Shown piece after piece: positions 8,509 through 19,205 of a stretch of 64,000 nucleotides of DNA (positions within the stretch are counted from its first letter, which is position 1; the number at the start of each line of letters is the position of its first letter). The position numbers and the translations under genes are program-made. Location: positions 248,001-312,000 of the forward strand of contig NZ_JAIUJY010000005.1 in NCBI RefSeq assembly GCF_020166105.1, written 5' to 3'. The notes below the pieces were generated by a model, which was not told the origin of the DNA, searched no databases, and saw nothing but the letters and a program-made list of their open reading frames with translations. This stretch comes from Blastococcus sp. LR1 (GTDB lineage Bacteria; Actinomycetota; Actinomycetes; Mycobacteriales; Geodermatophilaceae).

Positions 8509-9456
8509 GTGGCGCATCTTCCCCTGGAACCCGGCGAGACCCTGCACGTCCTCGTGCCCTCCCGCGCGATCGGTGCCGCGGTCGAGGCGGTCTCGCCCCG
8601 GGTGCGGGCCCACCGCGTCGACGCCGCGGACGGGCCGCCCATCGGGGAGGCCGCGCTGGCACAGGCGTGGGTGCCGCGTTCGGACGGCGCCGCGCTCCCC
8701 GGCCGCGAGTTCTTCGAGGCCCTGCCGCGGTTGCGACTCGTGCAGCTGCTCAGCGCGGGCGCGGAGACCTTCGTCGGCCGGCTGCCCGACGGCCTGGTGC
8801 TGTGCAACGCCCGCGGCGCGCACACGCCCTCGACGGCGGAGTGGGCGGTGGCGGCCGCGCTGGCCGCGCAGCGCGGGCTGCCCTTCTTCGTGCGGGAGCA
8901 GGACGCCGGCCGGTGGTCGTTCGGCACCCACCGGTCCCTGGTCGGCGCGCGGGTCCTGGTGGTCGGCGCGGGGGACATCGGCCGCGCGATCGGGCGGATG
9001 CTGGCCGGCTTCGACGTCGAGCTCACCTACGTCGCACGCACCGCGCGCGACGGCGTCCGGTCGACCGCGGATCTGCCCGAGCTGCTGCCCGACGCCGACG
9101 TCGTGGTCCTGATCGTGCCGGCCACCCCGGAGACCCGCGGCATGGTGGACGCCGCGTTCCTCGGCGCCATGAAGGACGGCGCGCTGCTGGTCAACGCCGC
9201 CCGCGGCGTCGTCGTGGACACCGACGCGCTGCTCGCCGAGCTCACCTCCGGCCGGCTGCGGGCCGCGCTCGACGTCACCGATCCCGAGCCGCTGCCGGAG
9301 GGGCACCCGCTGTGGTCGGCTCCGGGGCTCCTGCTCACGCCGCACGTCGGCGGCGCCGTCCCGGCCACGAACGCCCGGGCCGCGGCGGCGGTGACCGAGC
9401 AGATCGCGCGGGTGCTGGACGGCCGGCCGCTGGAGAACGTCGTCGGCGACTACTGA
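8509..9456 (+). CDS. D-2-hydroxyacid dehydrogenase, NAD-binding family
   Basis: A 315-residue member of the D-isomer-specific 2-hydroxyacid dehydrogenase family. It shows the Rossmann motif VLVVGAGDIGRAIGRML (residues about 148-164), the ALLVNAARGVVVDTDAL motif with the catalytic-region Arg, and a C-terminal LTPHVGGAVPATN with the catalytic His. It probably reduces or oxidises a small 2-keto/hydroxy acid with NAD(P); the substrate is unknown. It differs from serA in this window by lacking the ASB and ACT domains. The last 7 bases overlap the convergent PH-domain gene. The promoter layout suggests a leaderless mRNA. Confidence 0.9.
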   Translation: MAHLPLEPGETLHVLVPSRAIGAAVEAVSPRVRAHRVDAADGPPIGEAALAQAWVPRSDGAALPGREFFEALPRLRLVQLLSAGAETFVGRLPDGLVLCNARGAHTPSTAEWAVAAALAAQRGLPFFVREQDAGRWSFGTHRSLVGARVLVVGAGDIGRAIGRMLAGFDVELTYVARTARDGVRSTADLPELLPDADVVVLIVPATPETRGMVDAAFLGAMKDGALLVNAARGVVVDTDALLAELTSGRLRAALDVTDPEPLPEGHPLWSAPGLLLTPHVGGAVPATNARAAAAVTEQIARVLDGRPLENVVGDY

Positions 9457-9827
9457 GCGGACAGCGGGATCCGGCCGCCGGACAGCGCCGCCAGCTGCGG
9501 CAGGTCGCGCGCCCGCATCACCGGCAGCTTTAACTCGGTGCCGGCGGTGGTGACCAGCCAGAGGTCGCCGCGCCGGGCGACCCGGATCCCGGCGACGTCG
9601 GTCCACGGCACGCGACGCCGACCGAGGAGCGCCTGCAGGGTCAGGCCCTCGTCGTCGATGTCGACGCCGGTGCGCAGCACCCAGGCCGCGACTCCCACAG
9701 GGATCAGCAGCAGGACCGGAAGCCAGGGCGCGGCGAAGGCCAGTGGGACGACGCAGAGCGCGAGAAGCGCGACGGGGACGAGCGCGGTCCGGTTCATCCG
9801 CAGGCGGGCAGGGGCTTCCACGACCAC
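9450..9827 (-). CDS. PH-domain-like small membrane protein
   Basis: A protein of about 123-125 residues. The N-terminus holds two adjacent hydrophobic segments (LVPVALLALCVVPLAFAAPWLPVLLLIPVGVAAWVL region). The rest is a bacterial PH-like domain of the type annotated 'PH domain-containing protein' (TGVDIDDEGLTLQALLGRR, VPWTDVAGIRVARR, LWLVTTAGTELKLP). Function is unknown in this family; such proteins are usually anchored in the cytoplasmic membrane. A GGGAGG ribosome site supports GTG 9827 or GTG 9821. It lies 17 bases after the XRE regulator gene on the same strand and may be co-transcribed with it. Confidence 0.75.
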   Translation of the reverse strand: MVVEAPARLRMNRTALVPVALLALCVVPLAFAAPWLPVLLLIPVGVAAWVLRTGVDIDDEGLTLQALLGRRRVPWTDVAGIRVARRGDLWLVTTAGTELKLPVMRARDLPQLAALSGGRIPLSAQ

Positions 9828-9844
9828 CGATCCTCCCAGAGCAG

Positions 9845-10666
9845 TCAGCCGGCCAGGCGGGACAGCTTCGCGGCGGTGCCGGTGCCGTCGACGGCGGTGT
9901 AGACGACCAGCTGGATGCCCGGCGCGTCCGCGGGCGTCACCTGGTGGTGCTCCAGCACCAGCGGACCGACGTCGGGGTGCTCGAAGCGGCGCTCGGTCGA
10001 GGTGAACCGGTCGACGTCGTGGCTGGCCCAGCCCTCCCGGAAGTCGGGGCTGGCCGCCTGCAGCCGGGCCACCAGGTCGACGACGTCGGGATCGGTCAGG
10101 CGCGGGCCCACCTCGGCGCGGAACTGGGTGAGGAAGCGGCGGCTGTCGGCGGCCCAGTCGCCCAGCAGCGTCCGGACGGCAGGGTCGGTGAAGACCGCCC
10201 ACAGCAGGTTCCGGTCCCCGGGCGGCATCGCCGCCACCCCCGGGTAGAGGCGCTCGTAGGCGGAGTTCCAGCCGACGATCGACCAGCTCGAGGTGATCGC
10301 GTAGACGGGGGAGGGGATCAGTGCGTCCATCAGCCGCTGCAGGTGCGGGGGCACTCCGTCGAAGGCGGGGGAGGGCTGCGCCCCGCCGTGCCCGGAGAGG
10401 CGCAGCAGGTACTCGTGCTCGGCCGGCGAGAGCCGCAGCGTGCGGGCCAGGGCGTCCATCACCTGCCGGGAGGGGTGGATGTCCCTGCCCTGCTCCAGCC
10501 ACGTGTACCAGGTGTGGCTGACCCCGGCGAGGAGCGCGACCTCCTCCCGGCGCAGGCCCGGCGTCCGGCGGTTGCCGCCCGCGGGGAGCCCGACCGCCGC
10601 GGGGCTCACCTGGCGACGGCGGGAACCGAGGAACTCGGCCAGCTCGCGGCGGGCGGAGGAGGGCAC
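9845..10666 (-). CDS. XRE-family regulator with MmyB-like ligand domain
   Basis: A 273-residue transcription factor. The N-terminal helix-turn-helix (about residues 8-75) contains [18 protein letters not shown] and [13 protein letters not shown], the hallmark of the XRE/MmyB group. The C-terminal MmyB-like domain (about 105-265) is suggested by [22 protein letters not shown] and [13 protein letters not shown], and in homologues binds a fatty-acid-like ligand. In actinobacteria such genes often control a neighbouring oxidoreductase, but here the neighbours are a PH-domain gene and the divergent ilvD. The 83-base intergenic region carries a GATACTGG/CCAGTATC tract that could be an operator. Target genes are unknown. 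Confidence 0.88.
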   Translation of the reverse strand: MPSSARRELAEFLGSRRRQVSPAAVGLPAGGNRRTPGLRREEVALLAGVSHTWYTWLEQGRDIHPSRQVMDALARTLRLSPAEHEYLLRLSGHGGAQPSPAFDGVPPHLQRLMDALIPSPVYAITSSWSIVGWNSAYERLYPGVAAMPPGDRNLLWAVFTDPAVRTLLGDWAADSRRFLTQFRAEVGPRLTDPDVVDLVARLQAASPDFREGWASHDVDRFTSTERRFEHPDVGPLVLEHHQVTPADAPGIQLVVYTAVDGTGTAAKLSRLAG

Positions 10667-10736
10667 GGCCGGCTCCGTTCGGTGGTGGTGTCGGTACCAG
10701 TATCAACGCACACTCGGCCGCCCCGGGAGACGGGCA

Positions 10737-10742
10737 TACGAT
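10737..10742 (+). promoter_or_regulatory. TACGAT -10 element of ilvD
   Basis: TACGAT lies seven bases before the ilvD GTG start, which gives a near-leaderless transcript. No leader peptide is visible here, unlike at ilvB and cimA. Confidence 0.5.
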
Positions 10743-10749
10743 CGCCGGC

Positions 10750-12462
10750 GTGACGACCGTGGAAGACCGCCCGACCGGCAGCGACACCGCCAACATGAAG
10801 CCCCGCAGCCACGAGGTGACCGACGGGGACGCGAAGGCGCCCGCGCGCGCCATGCTGCGCGCCGTCGGCATGGGCGACGACGACTTCAGCAAGCCGCAGA
10901 TCGGGGTGGCCTCGTCCTGGAACGAGATCACCCCCTGCAACCTCTCGCTGGACCGGCTGGCCAAGCGGGCCAAGGAGGGCGTGCACGCCGCCGGCGGCTT
11001 CCCGCTGGAGTTCGGCACGATCTCCGTCTCCGACGGCATCTCCATGGGTCACGAGGGCATGCGCGCCTCGCTGGTCTCCCGCGAGGTCATCGCCGACTCG
11101 GTCGAGACGGTCATGTTCGCCGAGCGGCTCGACGGCTCGGTGCTGCTGGCCGGCTGCGACAAGTCGCTGCCCGGGATGCTGATGGCCGCCGCCCGCCTCG
11201 ACCTGGCCAGCGTCTTCCTCTACTCGGGCTCGACGCTGCCCGGCAAGCTCGGCGACCGCGACGACCTGACGATCATCGACGTCTTCGAGGCCGTCGGCGC
11301 CTGCGCGCGCGGGCTGATCACCCGCGAGGAGCTGACCGCGATCGAGAAGGCGGCCTGCCCGGGTCAGGGGTCCTGCGGCGGCATGTACACCGCCAACACG
11401 ATGGCCAGCGTGGCCGAGGCGCTCGGCATGGCGCTGCCCGGCAGCGCCGCCCCGCCGGCGCCCGACAGCCGCCGCGACGCGTTCGCCGTCGCCTCCGGCG
11501 AGGCCGTGGTGAACCTGCTCCGCAAGGGCATCACCGCCCGCCAGATCATGACCAAGGAGGCGTTCGAGAACGCCATCACCGTCGTCATGGCGCTCGGCGG
11601 CTCGACCAACGCCGTCCTGCACCTGCTGGCCATCGCGCACGAGGCGCAGGTCGACCTCACGCTCGACGACTTCAACCGGATCGGCGACCGCACGCCGCAC
11701 CTGGCCGACGTGAAGCCCTTCGGCCGGTTCGTCATGACCGACATCGACCGCGTCGGCGGCGTCCCGGTCGTGCTGCGCGCGCTGCTCGACGCCGGCCTGC
11801 TGCACGGCGACGTGCTCACCGTGACCGGCAAGACCATGGCCGAGAACCTCGCCGAGATCGCCCCGCCGGACCTCGACGGCACGATCGTGCACGCGATGAA
11901 CAACCCGATCCACAAGACCGGTGGCCTGACGATCCTGCGCGGCTCGCTCTCCCCGGAGGGCGCGGTCGTGAAGTCCGCGGGCTTCGACGCCGAGGTCTTC
12001 GAGGGCACCGCCCGCGTGTTCGACGGCGAGCAGGGCGCCATGGACGCCGTCACCGAGGGCACCCTCAAGCCGAATGACGTCGTCGTCATCCGCTACGAGG
12101 GCCCCCGCGGTGGTCCGGGCATGCGCGAGATGCTCGCCGTCACCGGCGCGATCAAGGGCGCGGGCCTCGGCAAGGACGTCCTGCTGCTCACCGACGGCCG
12201 GTTCTCCGGTGGCACCACGGGCCTCTGCGTCGGGCACATCGCACCCGAGGCGGCCGACGGCGGGCCCATCGCCTACGTCCGGGACGGCGACCGGATCCGG
12301 CTGGACCTCTCGACCCGCACGCTGGACCTGCTCGTCGACGAGGCGGAGCTGGCCGAGCGGAAGGTCGGCTGGGAGCCGCTGCCGGCGCGGTACACCACCG
12401 GCGTCCTCGGCAAGTACGCCAAGCTCGTCGGCTCGGCGGCGCAGGGCGCGATCTGCGGCTGA
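10750..12462 (+). CDS. ilvD: Dihydroxy-acid dehydratase
   Basis: Catalyses the fourth step of isoleucine/valine synthesis: dehydration of 2,3-dihydroxy-3-methyl acids to the keto acids. The 570 residues show the family signatures CDKSLPGM and [16 protein letters not shown] (Fe-S ligand cysteines), [17 protein letters not shown], and [14 protein letters not shown] near the C-terminus. Length is as expected. It stands alone, with a strong hairpin after the stop, about 3 kb before ilvBNC. Products feed the final aminotransferase, which is not in this window. Confidence 0.97.
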   Translation: MTTVEDRPTGSDTANMKPRSHEVTDGDAKAPARAMLRAVGMGDDDFSKPQIGVASSWNEITPCNLSLDRLAKRAKEGVHAAGGFPLEFGTISVSDGISMGHEGMRASLVSREVIADSVETVMFAERLDGSVLLAGCDKSLPGMLMAAARLDLASVFLYSGSTLPGKLGDRDDLTIIDVFEAVGACARGLITREELTAIEKAACPGQGSCGGMYTANTMASVAEALGMALPGSAAPPAPDSRRDAFAVASGEAVVNLLRKGITARQIMTKEAFENAITVVMALGGSTNAVLHLLAIAHEAQVDLTLDDFNRIGDRTPHLADVKPFGRFVMTDIDRVGGVPVVLRALLDAGLLHGDVLTVTGKTMAENLAEIAPPDLDGTIVHAMNNPIHKTGGLTILRGSLSPEGAVVKSAGFDAEVFEGTARVFDGEQGAMDAVTEGTLKPNDVVVIRYEGPRGGPGMREMLAVTGAIKGAGLGKDVLLLTDGRFSGGTTGLCVGHIAPEAADGGPIAYVRDGDRIRLDLSTRTLDLLVDEAELAERKVGWEPLPARYTTGVLGKYAKLVGSAAQGAICG

Positions 12463-12483
12463 CCCCTCCATGGGGTGACCCGG

Positions 12484-12515
12484 GGGCCGGGTCGGCTGCG
12501 ATGCCGACCCGGCCC
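12484..12515 (+). terminator. ilvD hairpin terminator
   Basis: A perfect 13-bp stem (GGGCCGGGTCGGC / GCCGACCCGGCCC) with a TGCGAT loop, 21 bases after the ilvD stop. No T-run follows. Confidence 0.7.
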
Positions 12516-12566
12516 TGCCGACGTCACAGGTGTGGACGGACGACGGTCGAGCTGGCGGGGTGCACG

Positions 12567-15335
12567 ATGACCCCCGTCTCGCGCCTGCGCGGCGCACCCC
12601 GGCATGCCGTCCCCGTCCCGAGCGTTCCGGCCGGCCAGGACCCGCGGTCCCGGCGTGAGTCCGTCGCCGCGCTGACCGTGCTGGGCGTGCTGACCCTGGT
12701 CGCGGTGGCGTCACGCGTCGCGCTCGTCGCGGGGACGTCCTGGATCTTCCCGCTGCTGCTCGCTCTCGCCTCGGCGCTGGCCGCCGTGGTGGTCGCGCGG
12801 CACAGTCGCCGGCTGGATCCCCGTTCCCGGCGTCCGTGGCAGGTGCTGTCCGCGATCGCGGGACTGCTCGTCGTCGCGGAACTGATCTACCTCGTCGACC
12901 CGGCCGGGTCGCAGAGCGTCGTCGCGCAGGTGCCGCAGGTCCTCGCCGCCCCCCTGGGCATCGCTGCCTGCCTGCTCCTGCTGCCGTCCCGGGCCCGCCG
13001 ACGCCCCGGGCTGCGCGAGCTGCTCGACAGCGGCATCGTCCTCCTGGCCGTCGTGCTGGTCGGGGTCCTCGTGCTGGCCGACGCGGTCGCCGGCAGTCGC
13101 GGATTCGTGGGCGCGCTCATGGTCATCGGCTATCCCGTCACCGGTGCGCTGCTGTGCGGCGTGGCGCTCATGACCGTCTCCCGCGTCGACCCTGCCCGGC
13201 GCAGGGCCGCGGTGTGGCTGCTGGTGACGGTCGCCTCCTTCGCGGTGGTGGCCGTCGCCGGCGCGCTCGCCAACGTCCTGGGCGCCGGCACCTCGCACGT
13301 GATCACGATCGTCGCCTGGACGGGGATGCTCGCTGCCGCCATTTCCGCGGTGGACAGCGACCCGGGCGCGCCGGTGGAGAGCCCGGAGGAGTCGCCGCGA
13401 CCGGCCCTGTTCGGTGTCGTCGTCGGTCAGGCGACCGCCTACGGCGTCACCGGCGTCGTCGTCGTGATGGTGAGCGCGGGCCACACCTTCTCGCTCCTGG
13501 AGCAGATCCTGATCGGCCTGGTCGTGCTGCAGACCTCGGTGCGCGGTCTGCTGTGGGCTGCCGACGGCCGCCGGCTCACCCGCCGCATGGAGCAGACGGA
13601 GGCCTACTTCCGGGCCCTGGCCGCGAGTGCGGAGGACGTCACCGTCGTCCTGGACGACGAGGGCCGGGTCCGGTGGGTCTCCGGCTCCGCCTCGACCCAG
13701 CTCGGCTGGTCCGCGCGCGAGCTGACCGACCGCGTCGTCGCCGACCTCGTCGATCCCGCCGACCACGCCGTCCTCGGCCGGGTGCTCTCCGGTGGCGGCG
13801 CCGCAGCCGCGGCGCCGCCCGTCGTCCGGCTCCGCACCCGCACGGGGGAGTGGCGCGACGTGGAGCTCTCCGGTGCCGCGCGCGCCGGTGTTCCGGGCAC
13901 GGGGCTGCGCGAGGGTCTCGTGCTGCACCTCCGCGACGTCACCGCCCGCCGCTCCGACCAGCGCGAGCTCGAGCGCATGGCCTACACCGACTACCTGACC
14001 GGGCTGCCGAACCGGGCCCGCTTCATGGCCGACCTGCAGGAGGCGCACGTCCGGGCGGCGGCCGGCGAGGCCGCCTGCGTGCTGCTGGTCGACCTCGACG
14101 GCTTCAAGGCGGTCAACGACGTCGCCGGACACGAGGCGGGCGACCAGGTGCTGGTCCAGGTGGCCGAGCTGCTGCGGGCCGGCGCACGGGAGCAGGACCT
14201 GGTGGCCCGGCTCGGCGGGGACGAGTTCGCCCTGCTGGTTCCCGGTAGCCCCGAGGAGGCCGAGGGACTGGCCGAGCGGCTCGTCGTCGTCCTGGACCGC
14301 ACGTTCCGTGCCTCCTCGCCCGGCGCGGAAGGCGCCGGCCCGCTCTTCGCGGTCTCCGGCAGCATCGGGCTGGCCCGGCTCGACGGCTCCGGCGACGCGC
14401 CGGCCGCCGTCCGGCAGGCAGACCTCGCTCTGCGTGCGGCGAAGGCCGCCGGCAAGCGCTGCGTGCGCTCCTCCGGCGACGCCGTCGACGCCGCGATCGG
14501 CCGGCGCACCCGCCTCGCCCGCGACCTGCCCGCGGCTCTGGCCGAGGGCCAGCTGCGGGTGCTCTACCAGCCCGTCGTCGGCGTGCACGACCGGCGGATC
14601 CTCGGGCTGGAGGCGCTCGTGCGGTGGGAGCACCCGCTGCTCGGGATCGTGCCGCCGGACGAGTTCATCCCGCTCGCGGAGGAGGACGGCCTGATCGTCC
14701 CGCTGGAGCGCTGGGTGCTCGGCGTCGCGACGCGGCACGCGGCCGTCCTGCTGGCCGACGGGTGGGACGTCCAGATGGGCGTCAACGTCTCGGTGCGGCA
14801 CCTGCAGGCCGGCTGCCTGGCCCCCGACGTCGCCGCTGCTCTGGCGGCCGCCCAGCTCCCGCCGGGCAAGCTGGTCCTCGAGCTGACCGAGTCGGTGCTG
14901 CTGGACACCCACGACGCACTGCTCAGCGACCTGGAGACGGTCCGGGGGATGGGCGTCGTGCTGGCGCTCGACGACTTCGGACGGGGCTGGTCCTCGCTGG
15001 CCTACCTCGCGCGGCTGCCCGTGCAGGTGCTCAAGATGGACAAGGAGTTCATCGCCGGCATCGAGACCGGCCCCCGCGGTCGCGCCCTGGTGGCCAGCGT
15101 CGTCGAGCTGGGCCGCACCCTGGGCATGGACGTCGTCGCCGAGGGCGTGGAGACCGAGGAGCAGCTGGTCGAGCTGCAGTCGATGAACTGCACCTTCCTG
15201 CAGGGCTACCTCTTCGGGCGGCCCATGCCGTTCGACGACCTGGTCGCCCTGCTGGACTCCTTCGATCCCACGGTCCTGGACGCCGACGTCGCAGAAATGG
15301 ACGCGGGTGTCCACGTGGTGGGACACGGCGGTTGA
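12567..15335 (+). CDS. Membrane-anchored PAS-GGDEF-EAL cyclic-di-GMP protein
   Basis: A protein of about 922 residues. The N-terminal third (to about residue 335) is a series of hydrophobic segments, probably eight to ten membrane helices. A PAS domain follows (about 345-455, from YFRALAASAEDV), then GGDEF (about 465-645) and EAL (about 660-905). The GGDEF motif is intact (residues 550-554), with an inhibitory RxxD site (REQD) five residues before it. The EAL motif (682-684), the ELTES and DDFG motifs and EGVETEEQ are also intact. Both cyclase and phosphodiesterase activity are therefore possible; which dominates cannot be read from sequence. ATG 12567 was chosen over an upstream in-frame start because of the GGCGGGG ribosome site. 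The ilvB promoter begins at its stop codon. Confidence 0.93.
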   Translation: MTPVSRLRGAPRHAVPVPSVPAGQDPRSRRESVAALTVLGVLTLVAVASRVALVAGTSWIFPLLLALASALAAVVVARHSRRLDPRSRRPWQVLSAIAGLLVVAELIYLVDPAGSQSVVAQVPQVLAAPLGIAACLLLLPSRARRRPGLRELLDSGIVLLAVVLVGVLVLADAVAGSRGFVGALMVIGYPVTGALLCGVALMTVSRVDPARRRAAVWLLVTVASFAVVAVAGALANVLGAGTSHVITIVAWTGMLAAAISAVDSDPGAPVESPEESPRPALFGVVVGQATAYGVTGVVVVMVSAGHTFSLLEQILIGLVVLQTSVRGLLWAADGRRLTRRMEQTEAYFRALAASAEDVTVVLDDEGRVRWVSGSASTQLGWSARELTDRVVADLVDPADHAVLGRVLSGGGAAAAAPPVVRLRTRTGEWRDVELSGAARAGVPGTGLREGLVLHLRDVTARRSDQRELERMAYTDYLTGLPNRARFMADLQEAHVRAAAGEAACVLLVDLDGFKAVNDVAGHEAGDQVLVQVAELLRAGAREQDLVARLGGDEFALLVPGSPEEAEGLAERLVVVLDRTFRASSPGAEGAGPLFAVSGSIGLARLDGSGDAPAAVRQADLALRAAKAAGKRCVRSSGDAVDAAIGRRTRLARDLPAALAEGQLRVLYQPVVGVHDRRILGLEALVRWEHPLLGIVPPDEFIPLAEEDGLIVPLERWVLGVATRHAAVLLADGWDVQMGVNVSVRHLQAGCLAPDVAAALAAAQLPPGKLVLELTESVLLDTHDALLSDLETVRGMGVVLALDDFGRGWSSLAYLARLPVQVLKMDKEFIAGIETGPRGRALVASVVELGRTLGMDVVAEGVETEEQLVELQSMNCTFLQGYLFGRPMPFDDLVALLDSFDPTVLDADVAEMDAGVHVVGHGG

Positions 15336-15361
15336 CGCAGCGGCGTCCTGAGGCGCACAGT
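15332..15361 (+). promoter_or_regulatory. Promoter of the ilvB leader
   Basis: TTGACG (15332-15337) and CACAGT (15356-15361) are 18 bases apart. CACAGT is followed by six bases and then the leader-peptide GTG, so the leader itself would be translated from a leaderless 5' end. The -35 overlaps the stop codon of the GGDEF-EAL gene. Confidence 0.5.
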
Positions 15362-15367
15362 GTCGGA

Positions 15368-15427
15368 GTGCCTCGCACCAGCATGCCCGCAGACGCCCGC
15401 ACCAGCGGCGTCCTCGTACTCGCCTAG
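15368..15427 (+). CDS. ilvB leader peptide (attenuator peptide)
   Basis: A 19-residue open frame, VPRTSMPADARTSGVLVLA, starting at GTG and ending at TAG. Its last codons are GTC-CTC-GTA-CTC-GCC, i.e. Val-Leu-Val-Leu-Ala. GTA is a rare codon in this genome, which would sensitise the ribosome to charged tRNA-Val. The stop codon is next to the first of two hairpins, the second being a textbook terminator. This arrangement is that of a ribosome-mediated attenuator controlling acetohydroxyacid synthase by valine and leucine. Too short for routine gene calls. Function is inferred from the layout. Confidence 0.75.
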   Translation: MPRTSMPADARTSGVLVLA

Positions 15428-15490
15428 CGCGTCCGGTCACCGACCGACGCGCTGACCCTTCGTGCCCGCGGGCACGAGGGGTTTTTTGTT
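15426..15490 (+). terminator. ilvB attenuator: two hairpins and T-run
   Basis: The first hairpin is AGCGCGT-C-CGGTC (15426-15438) paired with GACCG-ACGCGCT (15442-15453). The second is ACCCTTCGTGCCCG (15455-15468) paired with CGGGCACGAGGGGT (15469-15482), a 14-bp stem with one G-U, followed by TTTTTTG. T-runs are rare in this genome, so a regulated terminator is likely. The segment AGCGGCGTC in the leader codons could pair with GACGCGCT at 15446-15453 as an alternative fold. Confidence 0.8.
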
Positions 15491-15570
15491 GGCCGTGACC
15501 TGCCGCGCAGCGAGCACGCTGTCCGTCGCACCAGCCCGAACCACGCCGCAAGGCACAGGAGATCCGCGCG

Positions 15571-17439
15571 ATGACCACCACCCCCACCGAGGCCGCCAGC
15601 CGGGAGGCTGCCGAAGCCCTGACCGGCGTCGAGACGACGGCCCGCTCCGTCGCCGAGAGCGCCGCCGAGCCCGCCACCGGCATCACCGGGGCCCAGAGCC
15701 TCGTCCGCTCCCTCGAGGCAGTCGGCGTCGAGGTCATCTTCGGGATCCCCGGCGGCGCGATCCTGCCGGCCTATGACCCGCTGTTCGACTCCGCCGTCCG
15801 CCACGTGCTCGTCCGGCACGAGCAGGGCGCCGGCCACGCCGCCACCGGCTACGCGCAGGCGACCGGCCGCGTCGGCGTCTGCATCGCCACCTCCGGCCCC
15901 GGCGCGACCAACCTGGTCACCCCGCTGGCCGACGCCTACATGGACTCGGTGCCGATGGTCGCGATCACCGGGCAGGTGCCCAGCGCGGCGATCGGGACGG
16001 ACGCCTTCCAGGAGGCGGACATCCGCGGCATCACGATGCCGGTCACCAAGCACAACTTCCTGGTCACCACCGCCGAGGAGATTCCGCAGCGCATCGCCGA
16101 GGCGTTCCACCTGGCCTCCACCGGGCGCCCCGGGCCGGTCCTGGTCGACATCCCCAAGGACGTCCTCCAGGCGACGACCGACTTCTCCTGGCCGCCGCGG
16201 CTGGACCTGCCGGGCTACAAGCCGACCACCCGGCCGCACGGCAAGCAGGTGCGCGAGGCGGCGACCCTGATCGCCGGCGCCTCCCGCCCGGTGCTCTACG
16301 TCGGCGGCGGCGTGCTCAAGGCCCAGGCGACCGAGGAGCTGGCCGCGCTGGCCGAGCTCACCGGCGCCCCCGTCGTCACCACGCTCATGGCGCGCGGCGC
16401 CTTCCCCGACAGCAGCCCGCAGCACCTGGGCATGCCCGGCATGCACGGCACCGTCGCCGCGGTGACGGCGCTGCAGAAGTCCGACGTCATCGTCGCCCTG
16501 GGCGCCCGCTTCGACGACCGCGTGACCGGCCAGCTCTCGAGCTTCGCGCCGGAGGCGCTGGTCGTGCACGCCGACATCGACCCGGCCGAGATCGGCAAGA
16601 ACCGCAAGGCCGACGTGCCGATCGTCGGTGACGCCAAGGAGACGATCGCCCAGCTCGTCGACGCCCTGCGGGCCGAGCACGCCGCCGGGCGCACCCCCGA
16701 CCTGGCCGTCTGGTGGACCCAGCTCGACGACTGGCGCGACCGCTACCCGCTCGGTTACGACTGGCCGGAGGACGGCGCGCTGTCGCCGCAGTACGTCATC
16801 GAGCGGCTGGGCGCGATCGCCGGCCCGGACGCGATCTACACCTCCGGCGTCGGCCAGCACCAGATGTGGGCCGCGCAGTTCATCAAGTACGAGAAGCCCG
16901 GCACCTGGCTCAACAGCGGCGGGCTCGGGACGATGGGCTACTCCGTCCCGGCCGCCATGGGCGCCAAGTACGGCATGCCGGAGACGACGGTCTGGGCCAT
17001 CGACGGCGACGGCTGCTTCCAGATGACCAACCAGGAGCTGGCCACCTGCGCCATCGAGGGGATCCCGATCAAGGTCGCCGTCATCAACAACGGCAACCTC
17101 GGCATGGTCCGGCAGTGGCAGACCCTCTTCTACGAGGGCCGGTACTCCAACACCAAGCTGCACGCCCAGGAGGCCGACGGCACCCCCAAGAAGGTGCGCA
17201 TCCCCGACTTCGTCGCGCTCGCCGAGGCGCTGGGCTGCGTCGGGCTGCGGTGCGAGTCGAAGGACGACGTCGACGCCGTGATCGAGAAGGCCATGGCGAT
17301 CAACGACGCCCCGGTGGTCATCGACTTCGTCGTCGGCGCCGACGCCCAGGTGTGGCCCATGGTCGCCGCGGGCGCCAGCAACGACGCCATCCTGGCCGCG
17401 CGCGACCTGCGGCCCGTCTTCGGAGAGGGACAGGTGTAG
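15571..17439 (+). CDS. ilvB: Acetolactate synthase large (catalytic) subunit
   Basis: A thiamine-diphosphate enzyme that joins pyruvate to pyruvate or 2-oxobutyrate, the first common step to valine, leucine and isoleucine. 622 residues, with an Ala/Glu-rich N-terminal extension of about 35 residues before the usual [23 protein letters not shown] start. Catalytic Glu in [10 protein letters not shown]; central FAD-binding region; TPP motif [15 protein letters not shown] through [12 protein letters not shown]. First gene of ilvB-ilvN-ilvC, preceded by a leader peptide and terminator that probably attenuate the operon. The small regulatory subunit is encoded 95 bases downstream. Confidence 0.97.
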   Translation: MTTTPTEAASREAAEALTGVETTARSVAESAAEPATGITGAQSLVRSLEAVGVEVIFGIPGGAILPAYDPLFDSAVRHVLVRHEQGAGHAATGYAQATGRVGVCIATSGPGATNLVTPLADAYMDSVPMVAITGQVPSAAIGTDAFQEADIRGITMPVTKHNFLVTTAEEIPQRIAEAFHLASTGRPGPVLVDIPKDVLQATTDFSWPPRLDLPGYKPTTRPHGKQVREAATLIAGASRPVLYVGGGVLKAQATEELAALAELTGAPVVTTLMARGAFPDSSPQHLGMPGMHGTVAAVTALQKSDVIVALGARFDDRVTGQLSSFAPEALVVHADIDPAEIGKNRKADVPIVGDAKETIAQLVDALRAEHAAGRTPDLAVWWTQLDDWRDRYPLGYDWPEDGALSPQYVIERLGAIAGPDAIYTSGVGQHQMWAAQFIKYEKPGTWLNSGGLGTMGYSVPAAMGAKYGMPETTVWAIDGDGCFQMTNQELATCAIEGIPIKVAVINNGNLGMVRQWQTLFYEGRYSNTKLHAQEADGTPKKVRIPDFVALAEALGCVGLRCESKDDVDAVIEKAMAINDAPVVIDFVVGADAQVWPMVAAGASNDAILAARDLRPVFGEGQV

Positions 17440-17500
17440 CGGAAGGACGCCGTCCTCCTCACCCCTCGCAGGCTCGGGGCGAGCCTCTGGACGGAGCCAT
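17440..17500 (+). repeat. Intergenic GC-rich repeat element, copy A
   Basis: GGAAGGAC followed by CCGTCC and, 33 bases later, GGACGG, around a CACCCCTCGCAGGCTCG core. The core is shared with the element after recG and, more loosely, with those before smc and after gpsA. It fills the ilvB-ilvN gap and could form an RNA hairpin in the operon mRNA. Confidence 0.5.
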
Positions 17501-17534
17501 CCCGGTCCCGTTGATCCCTGAAAGGAACGTTGGC

Positions 17535-19137
<1,603 letters not shown>

Positions 19138-19149
19138 TCGCTCCGCCAC

Positions 19150-19183
19150 AGGGCCCCCGTGACCGACCGGTCGCGGGGGCTCT
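19150..19183. terminator. Hairpin between ilvC and convergent gene
   Basis: AGGGCCCCCGTGACC pairs with GGTCGCGGGGGCTCT around a GACC loop (15 bp with two G-U pairs). It sits between two convergent genes and could serve both. Confidence 0.7.
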
Positions 19184-19205
19184 GTCGCGTTCTGGGGTCG
19201 CGTTC

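Noticed and set aside
9450-11045. A 531-codon minus-strand frame covering the PH gene, regulator and part of ilvD
   Set aside because: Only the last 125 codons are the real PH-domain gene; the rest is antisense or out of frame with the XRE regulator.
12711-15737. A 1008-codon minus-strand frame opposite the GGDEF-EAL gene
   Set aside because: High GC leaves the antisense frame open. Its composition (H, D, Q, R, G-rich) is not protein-like and the plus strand has clear domains.
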